Shown piece by piece: positions 42,840-52,147 of a DNA stretch of 64,000 nt. The notes beneath the pieces were generated by a model that worked only from the letters and a program-made list of their open reading frames with translations, did not search any database and was not told the origin of the DNA. Location: positions 3,534,001 through 3,598,000 of the forward strand of contig OZ245738.1 in assembly GCA_965227265.1 (NCBI GenBank), written 5' to 3'. Made by a program: the position numbers and the translations under genes. Position 1 is the stretch's first letter. Each line of letters begins with the position of its first letter. This DNA comes from UBA2336 sp965227265. Its GTDB lineage: Bacteria > Bacteroidota > Bacteroidia > Cytophagales > Cyclobacteriaceae.

Positions 42840-44435
42840 ATGGCAGGCGGATCGGAAACCCCAAGGCAGAAGATGATTGGTATGATGTACCTGGTGCTAA
42901 CAGCACTTCTCGCCCTTCAGGTGGGAAGCGCGGTACTGGATAAATTCGCCATCATCAACGCGACATTGGAAGGAGTAAACGGTGAGAACATTATAAAGAA
43001 TAATGAAACACTGGAAAGCATAAAAAAAGCAGCAGGTTCTTCAGAAAACCCAAAGATTAAGGGTGCTAAAGAGGCAGCTGAAAAAGTACGCGCATTAACA
43101 GACAAAACGTATAAGAACATTGAGTCTCTAAAACAAGAATTGATTGTTGCATCGGGCGGTTCAAAAATTGATGAAAAATTGATCCAGAACCATGGTTCGG
43201 CAGCAGCGTCATTAATGATCAACAAGCCACAAGGTCCGGCATACGAAAAGTGGTTGAAAGACTATGTTAATGAGCTTAATGCTCTTCTTGCAGCAGCGGG
43301 TGTTAAAGACGCTAAGTACGAAGACATCGCAAAAGCTCCGAAAGACATTGAGTTGTTTAAGGATAATGAAGATCACGCAAATAAGGATTTCATAGAATTT
43401 ACATTTGAGAACACTCCGGTTATTGCTGGTTTAGCATCGGTAACGGAGAGTCAGTCACAAATTCTTGATTATGAAAAAGATGCGTTAGCAAAGCTTGCCG
43501 CAGTAGCAGATGCACAAAACATCAAACTCGATAAGTTTATTTTGATGGCTCGCCCTAAATCTTCAGTTGTAGCGGCAGGTTCAAAGTATGAAGCTGACCT
43601 GTTCATTACAGGTTCTTCTTCTGCAATGCAGCCTACTTTTACGAAAGATGGTTCCCCTATTTCTGTTGTGGAAAAAGAGGGTATTAAGATGGGTAAAATT
43701 GAATTTACGGCTTCTGGTGGTGCTTATGATAAAGACGGCAACGCTAAGAAGTCTTTCAAAGCAGAAGCAAAAATGGGCGATTTAACTATCCCTGGAGAAA
43801 TAGAATATTTTGTTGCGAAACCAGTTATTCGAGTAACAACAGGAACTGCGCCTACCTTATACATGGGTTGTGGTAACAGTGTTAACTTTGAAGTACCTGC
43901 TTTAGGATCAAACTATAATCCTTCCTTCTCTGCGACAGGTGCAAAGGTTACGAAAGGATCTAAAACCGGAAACGTAATTATTGTTCCTAATCAGCGGAAG
44001 GTTAAAGTTTCTGTAAGCAATTCCGGAGCAGCGCTTGGATCTGAAGACTTTGATGTGAAAAACGTTCCACGTCCACGCATTTTGGCAAAGGACAACAACG
44101 GTCGTGATATTGATTTGAAGAATGGTATCAAAGCAGGTTCGGTAGCAGGCTTGAGAGCAATTGCCGAAGCTGATGCAAACTTTAAAGCTGAAGTTCCAAA
44201 GGATGCCAACTTCCGTATTCGCAATATGGAAGTGATCCTGGCAAGAGGAACGCAGCGTGTTGCAACCATGACACTTACAACAGAATCAATTGACTTAACT
44301 GCCTGGAGATCACAAATGAGACCAGGTGACCGTATCATGATTGAACCTAAAAATGTTGTGCGAATGACGTTTGAAGGAACCCCTGAAACAGTAACCGTAT
44401 CAGGCAATGACCTTGTTTCAATACCAATTCAATAA
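42840..44435 (+). CDS. gldM: Type IX secretion motor subunit GldM (PorM)
   Basis: A 531-residue protein with a short cytoplasmic lead, one membrane helix (MIGMMYLVLTALLALQVGSA) and a long periplasmic part of stacked domains that spans toward the GldKN ring. The opening GGSETPRQKMIGMMYLVLTALLALQ is diagnostic. A helical first periplasmic domain is followed by beta domains (SSVVAAGSKYEADLFITGSS). It is followed eight bases later by gldN. Confidence 0.95.
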   Translation: MAGGSETPRQKMIGMMYLVLTALLALQVGSAVLDKFAIINATLEGVNGENIIKNNETLESIKKAAGSSENPKIKGAKEAAEKVRALTDKTYKNIESLKQELIVASGGSKIDEKLIQNHGSAAASLMINKPQGPAYEKWLKDYVNELNALLAAAGVKDAKYEDIAKAPKDIELFKDNEDHANKDFIEFTFENTPVIAGLASVTESQSQILDYEKDALAKLAAVADAQNIKLDKFILMARPKSSVVAAGSKYEADLFITGSSSAMQPTFTKDGSPISVVEKEGIKMGKIEFTASGGAYDKDGNAKKSFKAEAKMGDLTIPGEIEYFVAKPVIRVTTGTAPTLYMGCGNSVNFEVPALGSNYNPSFSATGAKVTKGSKTGNVIIVPNQRKVKVSVSNSGAALGSEDFDVKNVPRPRILAKDNNGRDIDLKNGIKAGSVAGLRAIAEADANFKAEVPKDANFRIRNMEVILARGTQRVATMTLTTESIDLTAWRSQMRPGDRIMIEPKNVVRMTFEGTPETVTVSGNDLVSIPIQ

Positions 44436-44443
44436 TTGAGAAT

Positions 44444-45349
44444 ATGAGAATGCTGAAGAGAGTTGTTCTGTGTGCTTTAATTGGATCTCCGCTGGCGGTG
44501 CTTGCACAACCGGATGAGATACAATACAATCCAAATTCACTTGACCCGATCGCGCGGTATGAGCAGCACTACAAGCTGCGCGTATGGCGTACGATCGACT
44601 TGAGAGAAAAGCAGAACAAAGGATTTTTTGCCCGCAACGGTGAGATCACCAAACTCATCATGGACGCTGCAAGATCCGGTGAGATTGCGGAAGTTTTTGC
44701 ATCAGATTCGCTAAGAGGAAAACTGACAAGGGAAAACTTTGTAAAAGGCTTAACGGCTACGCAAGGACAAACTTTTCCTGCCTGGGATCCCGCTACAGCA
44801 TATTATTTAAATGACGTTATCTCCTTTAACGGGAATAACTACGAAAGCCAGATTGATAACAACACTGGAGTTAATCCGACCACCGCACCAAATGGTGAAT
44901 GGACTGTATCGAATCAGGGAAAATCACTTGACTATCTTCCTGCTGATGTGTATCGCATGAACTTAGCCGAAGATATTATTTTTGATAAGAGAAGATCAAG
45001 ATTGTATTATGATATCCAGGCGCTCGAACTTCAGGCATTTGATCAAAATACCGGTACGTTCAAATCGTTAGGATGGTTTAAATATAAGGACCTTGAAAAA
45101 GTGTTCCGTAACAATCCTGAGAAAGCAGTATGGTTTAACCGTCAGAACACTGCTCAGAATAAGAACTATGCAGACGCATTCCTGCTAAGATTCTTTAAAG
45201 GGGTAGTTTACAAAATTGAAAACCCGGATGACTTTACGCTGGATGATGTTTACCGTGCAAACGGCAGACCTTACTACGAAGGTGTTTGGGCACGTGAGTG
45301 GGAAGAAATGAAGCTCATGGAGAAAGAACACAACCTCTGGGAATTTTAA
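44444..45349 (+). CDS. gldN: Type IX secretion ring protein GldN (PorN) with a CBM-like insertion
   Basis: A 301-residue exported protein (signal peptide ending VLAQ) that partners GldK in the periplasmic ring. GldN hallmarks are VWRTIDLREKQN, LIMDAARSGEIAEVFASDS, LAEDIIFDKRRSRLYYDIQAL and WFKYKDLEKVF. Residues about 108-157 (44765-44914) interrupt the usual sequence with AWDPATAYYLNDVISFNG and a distal EWTVSN, a pattern like CBM5/12 carbohydrate-binding modules (W, Y, D/V, F-NG-NYES, NP, W). The insert is not in the flavobacterial GldN I know. An intrinsic terminator follows. Confidence 0.94.
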   Translation: MRMLKRVVLCALIGSPLAVLAQPDEIQYNPNSLDPIARYEQHYKLRVWRTIDLREKQNKGFFARNGEITKLIMDAARSGEIAEVFASDSLRGKLTRENFVKGLTATQGQTFPAWDPATAYYLNDVISFNGNNYESQIDNNTGVNPTTAPNGEWTVSNQGKSLDYLPADVYRMNLAEDIIFDKRRSRLYYDIQALELQAFDQNTGTFKSLGWFKYKDLEKVFRNNPEKAVWFNRQNTAQNKNYADAFLLRFFKGVVYKIENPDDFTLDDVYRANGRPYYEGVWAREWEEMKLMEKEHNLWEF

Positions 45350-45366
45350 GAGAGAAGAGCAAATAC

Positions 45367-45397
45367 AAAAAACCCCGCCTAAGCAGCGGGGTTTTTT
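45367..45397. terminator. Bidirectional terminator shared by gldN and uvrC
   Basis: AAAAAACCCCGC (45367-45378) and GCGGGGTTTTTT (45386-45397) are perfect inverted copies around a 7-base loop, with an A run on one side and a T run on the other, so it can stop transcription from both strands. The right arm and part of the loop encode the last residues of uvrC and its stop codon. Confidence 0.9.
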
Positions 45398-47175
45398 ATT
45401 TCTCCTTTGATGAGTTTCGCTTTACTTTTTCCGACCACTTGTTCAAGTTCTTCAAACGAAGCTTCTTTTATTTTCTTAAGAGATTTGAAGCGCTGAAGCA
45501 ATTTTTCAACTGTTGATTTTCCAATACCCTTCAACTCTTCCATTTCTGTTGTCAGGAAAGTCTTGCTTCTTTTTTGCCTGTGAAAGGTAATTGCAAAACG
45601 GTGCGCTTCATCGCGGATAAACTGTAACAGCTTTAATCCGGGTGACCGCTTGTTAATCATTAACGGCAGCGAGTCTTCCGGATAATATATTTCTTCAAGC
45701 TTCTTGGCGATACCTGCAATGGGAATCTTGCCATAGAGGTTTAATTCTTTTAGCGCTTCACACGCACTTGAGAGTTGACCTTTTCCGCCATCCACCACAA
45801 TAAGATCAGGCATGGGAAGATCTTCATGAACTAACCTGAAATACCTTCGATAAACAATCTCCTTCATCGAAGCGAAATCGTTTGAGCCCTCGACAGTTTT
45901 AATGTTAAAATGGCGATAACCTTTTTTATCAGGTTTACCGTTCACAAAACGTACCATCGATGCTACGGGTGTTGTGCCCTGAAAATTTGAGTTATCAAAG
46001 CATTCAATTACATCCGGCAAAGTAGGCAGATGCATGTCTTTCTGAAGGATAGTTAGGACTTCGTTCTTTTTTGATTTCTTTTCAGCACGCAAGAGTTCTC
46101 GTTCACGTTGAAGCTCCATCGCATTTTTTTGTGAAAGCAAAACAAGTTTACGTTTGTCACCTATTTTAGGAATGATGTTCTCTGTCTCTTCTGAAACTAG
46201 TGTAACCGGAATATTACTGAATACCACTTTACTATCACTTCTGGATTGCTCCTGCATTTCCAATAAAGAAAAACTAATTAACTCTTCATCTGTTTCTTCC
46301 AGCTTCTTTTTAAGCTCAATGGATTTTGAATAAATGATAGCGCCTTCTTTAATCACCATGTAATTAGCGTAGCTGTATTCTTCGCTGCTAATGAGTGTTA
46401 TTACATCGACATCGGTAATGTCTCGGTTAACCACTAATGATTTTGTCTGGAAGCGTTCGAGGTAATCAAGCTTTTCTTTATAGAACTGTGCTTTTTCAAA
46501 CTGCATAGAAGATGCAGCCACAGACATTTGCTCAGTGAAATGTTTTTCAACGATACTTACTTGACCTTTTAGAATGGACCGGATTTGATCGATGTCTTTC
46601 AGATAATCAACTTCGGGCTGAAGACCTTCACATGGACCTTTGCAATTTCCGATGTGATATTCAAGGCAGACTTTAAACTTCTTTTGCGCGATGTTATTTT
46701 GCGAAAGCAATAAATGGCACGTACGAATTGTATAAAGTTTGCGGGCCAACTCAAGAATATTTTTCATGGCCACCACGCTTGAGTAAGGGCCAAAATATTC
46801 ACCTTGTTCTGGTAGATACTTACGGGTGTAAATAACACGCGGAAAGGGCTCATATAGAATGCAGATGTAAGGAAACGTTTTGTCATCCTTTAATAGGATG
46901 TTGTACTTGGGCTGATTCTGCTTGATTAGATTGTTCTCCAGCAGGAGTGCATCAAACTCAGTTCCGGATACGGTGTATTCAATCTTATTAATCTCTGAGA
47001 CCAACCGAAGTGTTTTTCGGTTTACACCTTCAATTTTATTGAAGTAACTGCTAACTCTTTTTTTAACGCTTTTTGCTTTTCCAACATAGATGAGAATATC
47101 TTCATTGTTATAGAATCGATAAACTCCAGGAGAATCAGGAAGACGTTGAATATATAGTTTCAGCTCATCCTTCAT
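45379..47175 (-). CDS. uvrC: Excinuclease ABC subunit C
   Basis: The 598-residue dual-incision nuclease of nucleotide excision repair. It has an N-terminal GIY-YIG domain (DSPGVYRFYN, LIYVGKAKSVKKRV), a UVR motif, a C-terminal RNase H-like endonuclease (ECFDNSNFQGT, DLIVVDGGKGQL, SLPLMINKRSPGLKLLQFIRDEAHRFA) and a helix-hairpin-helix tail (LKGIGKSTVEKLLQRF). It starts nine bases after the stop of the penicillin-binding protein gene and is the third gene of a sprE-pbp-uvrC operon. Its C-terminus is read from the terminator stem. Confidence 0.97.
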   Translation of the reverse strand: MKDELKLYIQRLPDSPGVYRFYNNEDILIYVGKAKSVKKRVSSYFNKIEGVNRKTLRLVSEINKIEYTVSGTEFDALLLENNLIKQNQPKYNILLKDDKTFPYICILYEPFPRVIYTRKYLPEQGEYFGPYSSVVAMKNILELARKLYTIRTCHLLLSQNNIAQKKFKVCLEYHIGNCKGPCEGLQPEVDYLKDIDQIRSILKGQVSIVEKHFTEQMSVAASSMQFEKAQFYKEKLDYLERFQTKSLVVNRDITDVDVITLISSEEYSYANYMVIKEGAIIYSKSIELKKKLEETDEELISFSLLEMQEQSRSDSKVVFSNIPVTLVSEETENIIPKIGDKRKLVLLSQKNAMELQRERELLRAEKKSKKNEVLTILQKDMHLPTLPDVIECFDNSNFQGTTPVASMVRFVNGKPDKKGYRHFNIKTVEGSNDFASMKEIVYRRYFRLVHEDLPMPDLIVVDGGKGQLSSACEALKELNLYGKIPIAGIAKKLEEIYYPEDSLPLMINKRSPGLKLLQFIRDEAHRFAITFHRQKRSKTFLTTEMEELKGIGKSTVEKLLQRFKSLKKIKEASFEELEQVVGKSKAKLIKGEIKNPAA

Positions 47176-47184
47176 ACGAAAGGA

Positions 47185-49536
47185 TTAGTGCTCAACATTC
47201 CACTCTTGTTGAACGGGTTGAGGTACAGACGTGGTGTCGGTAGGATCGGTATAGTACTCGTTGCAATCCATTCTAAAATCAATGGACATAGGGCGCTTGA
47301 ATGTGCCTTTTTTATAAGGAATGGTAGGATCTGCGTATACTTTTCGCATATAGGCTGCCCAAATCGGCCTGGCTGTACGTGAACCCTGACCCATGTCCCA
47401 ACTGCGGTAGTGAATACTCTTTTCATCACCGCCCACCCACGCGCCTGATACTAAATCTTTTGTAACACCCATGTACCAACCATCCGAAGCGTTATTAGTA
47501 GTTCCGGTTTTACCACCGATTTCATTGTCGACTTTTAAATCATGCGGTAGGCCAGATGATGTTCCACCTAATATTTCAACACCACCCATCAGCATGTAGA
47601 TCATTTTAAAAGCGTCTTGTTCTTTCATAGCCTGACGCGTTTTAGGAACTCGGCTTTCAAGAACATTTCCATTCTTATCTTCAATGCGTGTGATATAATA
47701 GGGCTCGGTGTAAATACCTTCATTAACAAATGTGCTGTACGCACCTACCAGTTCATATAAGGAAACATCGTTTACGCCAAGGCAAAGTGCAGGCACGGCT
47801 TCAAGCGGACTGTTTATTCCAACATTTTTGGCAAACCTTACAACGTTGGCTGGATCAACAGCCTTCATCACTTGTGCTGTAATGGAGTTTACCGAGAGTG
47901 CCATGGCTTCACGCAAGGTCATCATTTCTCCATGACCGTATGAACCATCAGAGTTTTTAGGCATCCAGGTTCCACCTCCGATTAAATCAAAACTTGGCGA
48001 AACATCAGGCAGTTTATGACACGGTACCCATCCGCTTTCCATTGCATATCCGTAAACAAATGCCTTAAATGTTGAGCCAGGTTGACGTTTACCTTGACGA
48101 ACGTGATCATATTTAAAATACTTATGATTAATACCTCCGACCCAAGCCTTGATTTCTCCTGTGTGAGCGTCCATTGACATGAAGCCGGTGTTCAAGAATC
48201 GCTTATAATAATTAAGTGAATCGATTGAGCTTAAAAGTGTATCCCGATCACCGTTCCAGGTGAAGACCCGCATTGGCTTTTTCAGGTTCAACATGATATT
48301 TACAGAGTCGGAATCTTTTCCATATCGGGCGACAAGACTTTTATAAGCATCAGTCTGTTTGATCCGGGAATTCAGATAGCCTTTGATCTCTTTCCAATTG
48401 TCGTCAAGCCATGGATTCCTTCCTTTCCAATGTTCGGAAAAATGTTTCTGAAGCCTGGCCATATGTTCGGTAACGGCTTCTTCCGCGTACTTCTGCATCC
48501 GGGTATCAATCGTTGTATAGATTTTTAAACCGGATTCATAGAGATCAATTCCCTGTTCGCGTGACCAGGCGATTAACTCCGCTTCAATTACTCTTCTGAA
48601 ATAAGTGGCTAATCCTTCATTTTGATTCTGAACTTTGTATTGAAGGACAATAGGTAACGCACGAAGGGAATCCAACTCTTCACGAGTTTTTATATATCCA
48701 TGTGTGAAAAGTTTACCCATAACTTCATTTCTCTTGGATAAAGAGTTTTCCGGATTTGATACGGGGTTAAACCGGGTAATGGCCTGGAGCATACCCACCA
48801 AAACACTAGATTCCTGAATGTTTAGGCTGTCAGGACTTTTATTAAAGAAAGTTTCAGAAGCAACTTTAATTCCATAGGCATTGCTTCCAAAGGTTGCTGT
48901 GTTGAGATACATAGCAATGATCTCTTCTTTGGTAAAGTTTTTCTCGAGCTGAACAGAAATGATCCATTCTTTCGTCTTATCAAAAATTCGTTTAGGATAG
49001 CGGCCTGTAAAAACATTTTTAACGATAGACCCATCGAGACCCATGTCAGCATTTTGTGTGTACAGATTTTTGGCCAGTTGTTGAGTTATTGTACTTCCGC
49101 CCCCTTCAGGGTGAAGAGTGAGTAATCCTTTCGCAACACGAATAAACGCCCAGAAATCCATACCTGAATGCTGGTAATACCGATGGTCTTCGGAGATAAG
49201 CAATGTATTAACGAGTTGAGGAGAAAGATCCTGATAGCTTACCTGGCTTCTGTTAAAGCGGGCATACCTTCCGAGAATCACTCCATCCCCCGAAATCAAT
49301 TCTGAAGAAAGGTCGTTTTCAGGATTTTCAATAGATCTGAGGCTGGGCATCGCTCCATATAGGCCAAAAAGATCAATACTAACCGTATAGATATATAGTG
49401 GGAAGCCGATCAGGAAACAGAAAAAGAGAATCCAGATGGTTTTGAAGATTTTTCTAAACCAAGGCCGTTCGACAGCGGCAAACTCACGGATTCTGTGAGG
49501 TATAGTTTTTTTCGAAGAAGCGCGAGTACTCATCAA
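47185..49536 (-). CDS. Class A penicillin-binding protein (PBP1A-type)
   Basis: A 783-residue bifunctional peptidoglycan synthase with one N-terminal membrane helix (about residues 30-52). The glycosyltransferase 51 domain has SEDHRYYQHSGMD, STITQQLAKNLY and KRIFDKTKEWIISVQLEK. The transpeptidase domain has STFK (nucleophile Ser), SVNS and GKTGTTNNASDGW. The 5' end overlaps the end of sprE by 53 bases (49484-49536), so the two are expressed together. An alternative start at 49533 shortens the overlap only slightly. All catalytic motifs are intact. Confidence 0.95.
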   Translation of the reverse strand: MMSTRASSKKTIPHRIREFAAVERPWFRKIFKTIWILFFCFLIGFPLYIYTVSIDLFGLYGAMPSLRSIENPENDLSSELISGDGVILGRYARFNRSQVSYQDLSPQLVNTLLISEDHRYYQHSGMDFWAFIRVAKGLLTLHPEGGGSTITQQLAKNLYTQNADMGLDGSIVKNVFTGRYPKRIFDKTKEWIISVQLEKNFTKEEIIAMYLNTATFGSNAYGIKVASETFFNKSPDSLNIQESSVLVGMLQAITRFNPVSNPENSLSKRNEVMGKLFTHGYIKTREELDSLRALPIVLQYKVQNQNEGLATYFRRVIEAELIAWSREQGIDLYESGLKIYTTIDTRMQKYAEEAVTEHMARLQKHFSEHWKGRNPWLDDNWKEIKGYLNSRIKQTDAYKSLVARYGKDSDSVNIMLNLKKPMRVFTWNGDRDTLLSSIDSLNYYKRFLNTGFMSMDAHTGEIKAWVGGINHKYFKYDHVRQGKRQPGSTFKAFVYGYAMESGWVPCHKLPDVSPSFDLIGGGTWMPKNSDGSYGHGEMMTLREAMALSVNSITAQVMKAVDPANVVRFAKNVGINSPLEAVPALCLGVNDVSLYELVGAYSTFVNEGIYTEPYYITRIEDKNGNVLESRVPKTRQAMKEQDAFKMIYMLMGGVEILGGTSSGLPHDLKVDNEIGGKTGTTNNASDGWYMGVTKDLVSGAWVGGDEKSIHYRSWDMGQGSRTARPIWAAYMRKVYADPTIPYKKGTFKRPMSIDFRMDCNEYYTDPTDTTSVPQPVQQEWNVEH

Positions 49537-52054
49537 TTCCTTTTGTACGGTAAAATATATCGAAATTGTCCTTAGTAATTACAAAGTAACTGAATTTATA
49601 GTTCTTTAATCCGCTAAGCCCATCCCGCTTTTCGCTGAATGATTTGTAATAATCTTTTGCGGTTGAAAGTCCGGCTAGATCAGACACAAGGGTGAGAGTG
49701 TACGCATCTGTTAAAATGAGATTACTAACCTTAAGCTTACTGTCTTTAAAGTTAGTTGAGTTAAAGAGCTCAAGCGTCTTGGCGGCAGCGCCCTCCATAC
49801 CATCTTTCTTTTCAGAGATCAAGACGAAGAAATGAGGCTCCTCAAAGGAGGCAATGTATTGAATGCCTTTTTCCTTTTCCCGCTGCAAGGTGTATGATCG
49901 GGAAGATTCTAAAAGACGTTGCGCATATTTTGCAAGGTCTGTTCCAGCGTTTTCTTTTATAAAATCTTCAAGTCCTAACTGGTATTTGTTGATGTTTTCA
50001 GTTTTGCCAATAATAAGAACAGAAAGAAGTTTGAGGTTTGGAATAAACTCGGTTTTGCCTAACGCACTTGCCTGTTCAATAAGGATAGCGGCATTTCCGT
50101 AATCGCCTGCATCAAAATGTTCGTATGCTTTTTTATAGATCAATTTTTGTTGCTCAACCACAAGTCCGGATTCTTTGAGGTAATTCGGGTTGACCAGGAT
50201 TTTCGCGTAAGAAGAATCAGGATATTTTTTCTTCAGTTCATCCGCAAACTGGTTGGCCTTTGCTGGATTTGAATCTTTAAAAATCAGGTAAAGCTTATAG
50301 AGTACTTCCGGCCGGTACTCTGTGTCCGGATATCGGCTTAACAGCTTTTCGTAAAACGTTACAGCATTATCTGTTTCTTTAAGATCGAAATAGTAGATGT
50401 CGCCCAGGTTAAAGTAAGCAGTTTCTATTTTTTGATTGGAGGCAGCTATTGCTTCTGTTGTTAAGGGTAATTCTTTTGAAATTTTATCGTACTCAACCTT
50501 TACAGGATCTTTTACAGCAATATTTTCATCGGCAGTTGGCTGAACGGTTTGTCCGTTAGATGTTTGATCGACCTGCGCTCTTAATACACCCGTTGAAGCC
50601 CGTGTGGATCTCCGCCAGTTATCTTCGAGTGGGAAAGAACCCCAAATGCGGGCAAATTCGGTTTGCCCGACAGCCATGGCTGTTGGATTGCCAAAATACC
50701 AATCCGAGAGCTCAAATGAAGCTTCTGTGTTTACTGAAGAGCTGACATCATTAATATTCACACGATTGTTTTTCTTTCTTTTTGTCTTGACCTCTGGTTT
50801 CTTCTGGCTCTCAAGAACAGAGGCAATGTGCTTTCGTAGTGAAGCCGTGTCCATTTTTGCCATCAGGAGTAAACTGTCCTGCCAGGTAATGGTGTTTAGA
50901 TTTTTTACAAATTCGTTTAAAACTTTTTGACGTGCCTGAATGGCTTTATAATTTTCATAGGTAGGTGGGAGAGCAGAAACAGCACTGTCATAGTAAGCTT
51001 GAGATAACTGGAAATTTTTCAACGTGTCGTAGTAGATTTCTCCAAGTCTAAGATAGGCCTCACCATCGATCTGTTTGTTTGAACCTTGTCTGACAGCAAG
51101 ATTATAATTCTCGATTGCTTCCTTCAGGTTGTGCTGCTTAAACTCAAACACACCCATTTCATAATAAATCTTATCGCGGAAGTCTCTGTTCTTAGAATCT
51201 TTTAAAAGTTTGCGAAAAGATTTTCGCGCACTTGCCAAGTCCCGGCTTCGTGAAATTTCAGCAACTTGTGCCATGTACAAGCGTGCATAAAAATCAATTT
51301 CATAATCAGGATTAGTTGAAATTGTTTTTTTATAAAAGTTGAAGGCCTCCGCTTCCAATCCAAGTTCCTGATAGACTTGTCCGATAATAAAGTAAACCCT
51401 GCCTCTGCGATCACTCTTCTTTAGTAAAGGAATTGCTTTGGTGAGGTTACGCACCATATAATCGTAATTTTTTCTTTTCTGAAAATAGTTAGCGCGCTGG
51501 AGGTAAAAGTTTTTTTGATTGACCTTACTCATAATGGGCAATTCTTTTTCCAGAAAATCAAATGCAGCTACAGCATTGTTATTCTCTTCATGCTCTGTAA
51601 AAGTTCGCGCAAGTTGAATGATTGCTTCGTGGCGGGCATCAAGGTTTTTACTTTTTGTATTTATAAACTTGAATGTTTGAATAGCATTGCCCCAGTCTAA
51701 ACTTAAAAGCCGGGCTTTTCCTACCATGATGTATGAATCATCCACCCACTTACTGTTGGGATGACGTTGAATGGCGAGTGAAGCCATCTTAATCGCCTCC
51801 TGAATTTCTTTATCGTATCCTTTCGCACGTGTTGAGTCAATGGGCGGATATAAAAGAAGAATTTCGTTGTAATCGTCAACGTGTGCTTTGAGGTTATCTT
51901 TTTCAATTTTTGTAATCTCTTCTTTCGAGTACCAATACCCGTTGAAATGCGCAGTAGTATTATGGAAAGCTTTGCTGGTGGCCGTATTGGATTGAGACGA
52001 ACAGCCGGCTAACGCGAAGGCAGCAATGACAATATAAAAGAGGCCTTTTTTCAA
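49484..52054 (-). CDS. sprE: SprE/PorW-type type IX secretion lipoprotein with TPR repeats
   Basis: An 856-residue lipoprotein (lipobox LAGC, Cys18) with the opening FHNTTAHFNGYWYSKEEI typical of SprE/PorW and many TPR units (about residues 75-390 and 560-720). PorW/SprE is needed for type IX secretion and is reported to link the ring to the outer-membrane translocon. A Ser/Asn/Gln-rich linker (about 415-520) splits the two TPR blocks, and the C-terminal 120 residues form two small repeated alpha/beta units (HFFVLISEKKDG, YFVITKDNF). It heads a minus-strand operon with the penicillin-binding protein and uvrC and is divergent from the M23 gene at 52148. Confidence 0.88.
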   Translation of the reverse strand: MKKGLFYIVIAAFALAGCSSQSNTATSKAFHNTTAHFNGYWYSKEEITKIEKDNLKAHVDDYNEILLLYPPIDSTRAKGYDKEIQEAIKMASLAIQRHPNSKWVDDSYIMVGKARLLSLDWGNAIQTFKFINTKSKNLDARHEAIIQLARTFTEHEENNNAVAAFDFLEKELPIMSKVNQKNFYLQRANYFQKRKNYDYMVRNLTKAIPLLKKSDRRGRVYFIIGQVYQELGLEAEAFNFYKKTISTNPDYEIDFYARLYMAQVAEISRSRDLASARKSFRKLLKDSKNRDFRDKIYYEMGVFEFKQHNLKEAIENYNLAVRQGSNKQIDGEAYLRLGEIYYDTLKNFQLSQAYYDSAVSALPPTYENYKAIQARQKVLNEFVKNLNTITWQDSLLLMAKMDTASLRKHIASVLESQKKPEVKTKRKKNNRVNINDVSSSVNTEASFELSDWYFGNPTAMAVGQTEFARIWGSFPLEDNWRRSTRASTGVLRAQVDQTSNGQTVQPTADENIAVKDPVKVEYDKISKELPLTTEAIAASNQKIETAYFNLGDIYYFDLKETDNAVTFYEKLLSRYPDTEYRPEVLYKLYLIFKDSNPAKANQFADELKKKYPDSSYAKILVNPNYLKESGLVVEQQKLIYKKAYEHFDAGDYGNAAILIEQASALGKTEFIPNLKLLSVLIIGKTENINKYQLGLEDFIKENAGTDLAKYAQRLLESSRSYTLQREKEKGIQYIASFEEPHFFVLISEKKDGMEGAAAKTLELFNSTNFKDSKLKVSNLILTDAYTLTLVSDLAGLSTAKDYYKSFSEKRDGLSGLKNYKFSYFVITKDNFDIFYRTKGIDEYSRFFEKNYTSQNP

Positions 52055-52121
52055 TTAAACCGGATTAACGAAGACTAAACGTAAAAATCATATATTCAAT
52101 ATTTTAATCGGCTGGAATATC

Positions 52122-52129
52122 TAATTTTG
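52122..52129 (+). promoter_or_regulatory. Candidate -7 element for the M23-bactofilin-ATP synthase direction
   Basis: TAATTTTG matches TAnnTTTG exactly, 18 bases before the TTG start at 52148. The overlapping inverted repeat ATTTTG-CCCC-CAAAAT (52124-52139) could be an operator at the transcription start. Confidence 0.5.
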
Positions 52130-52147
52130 CCCCCAAAATAACGGGAT

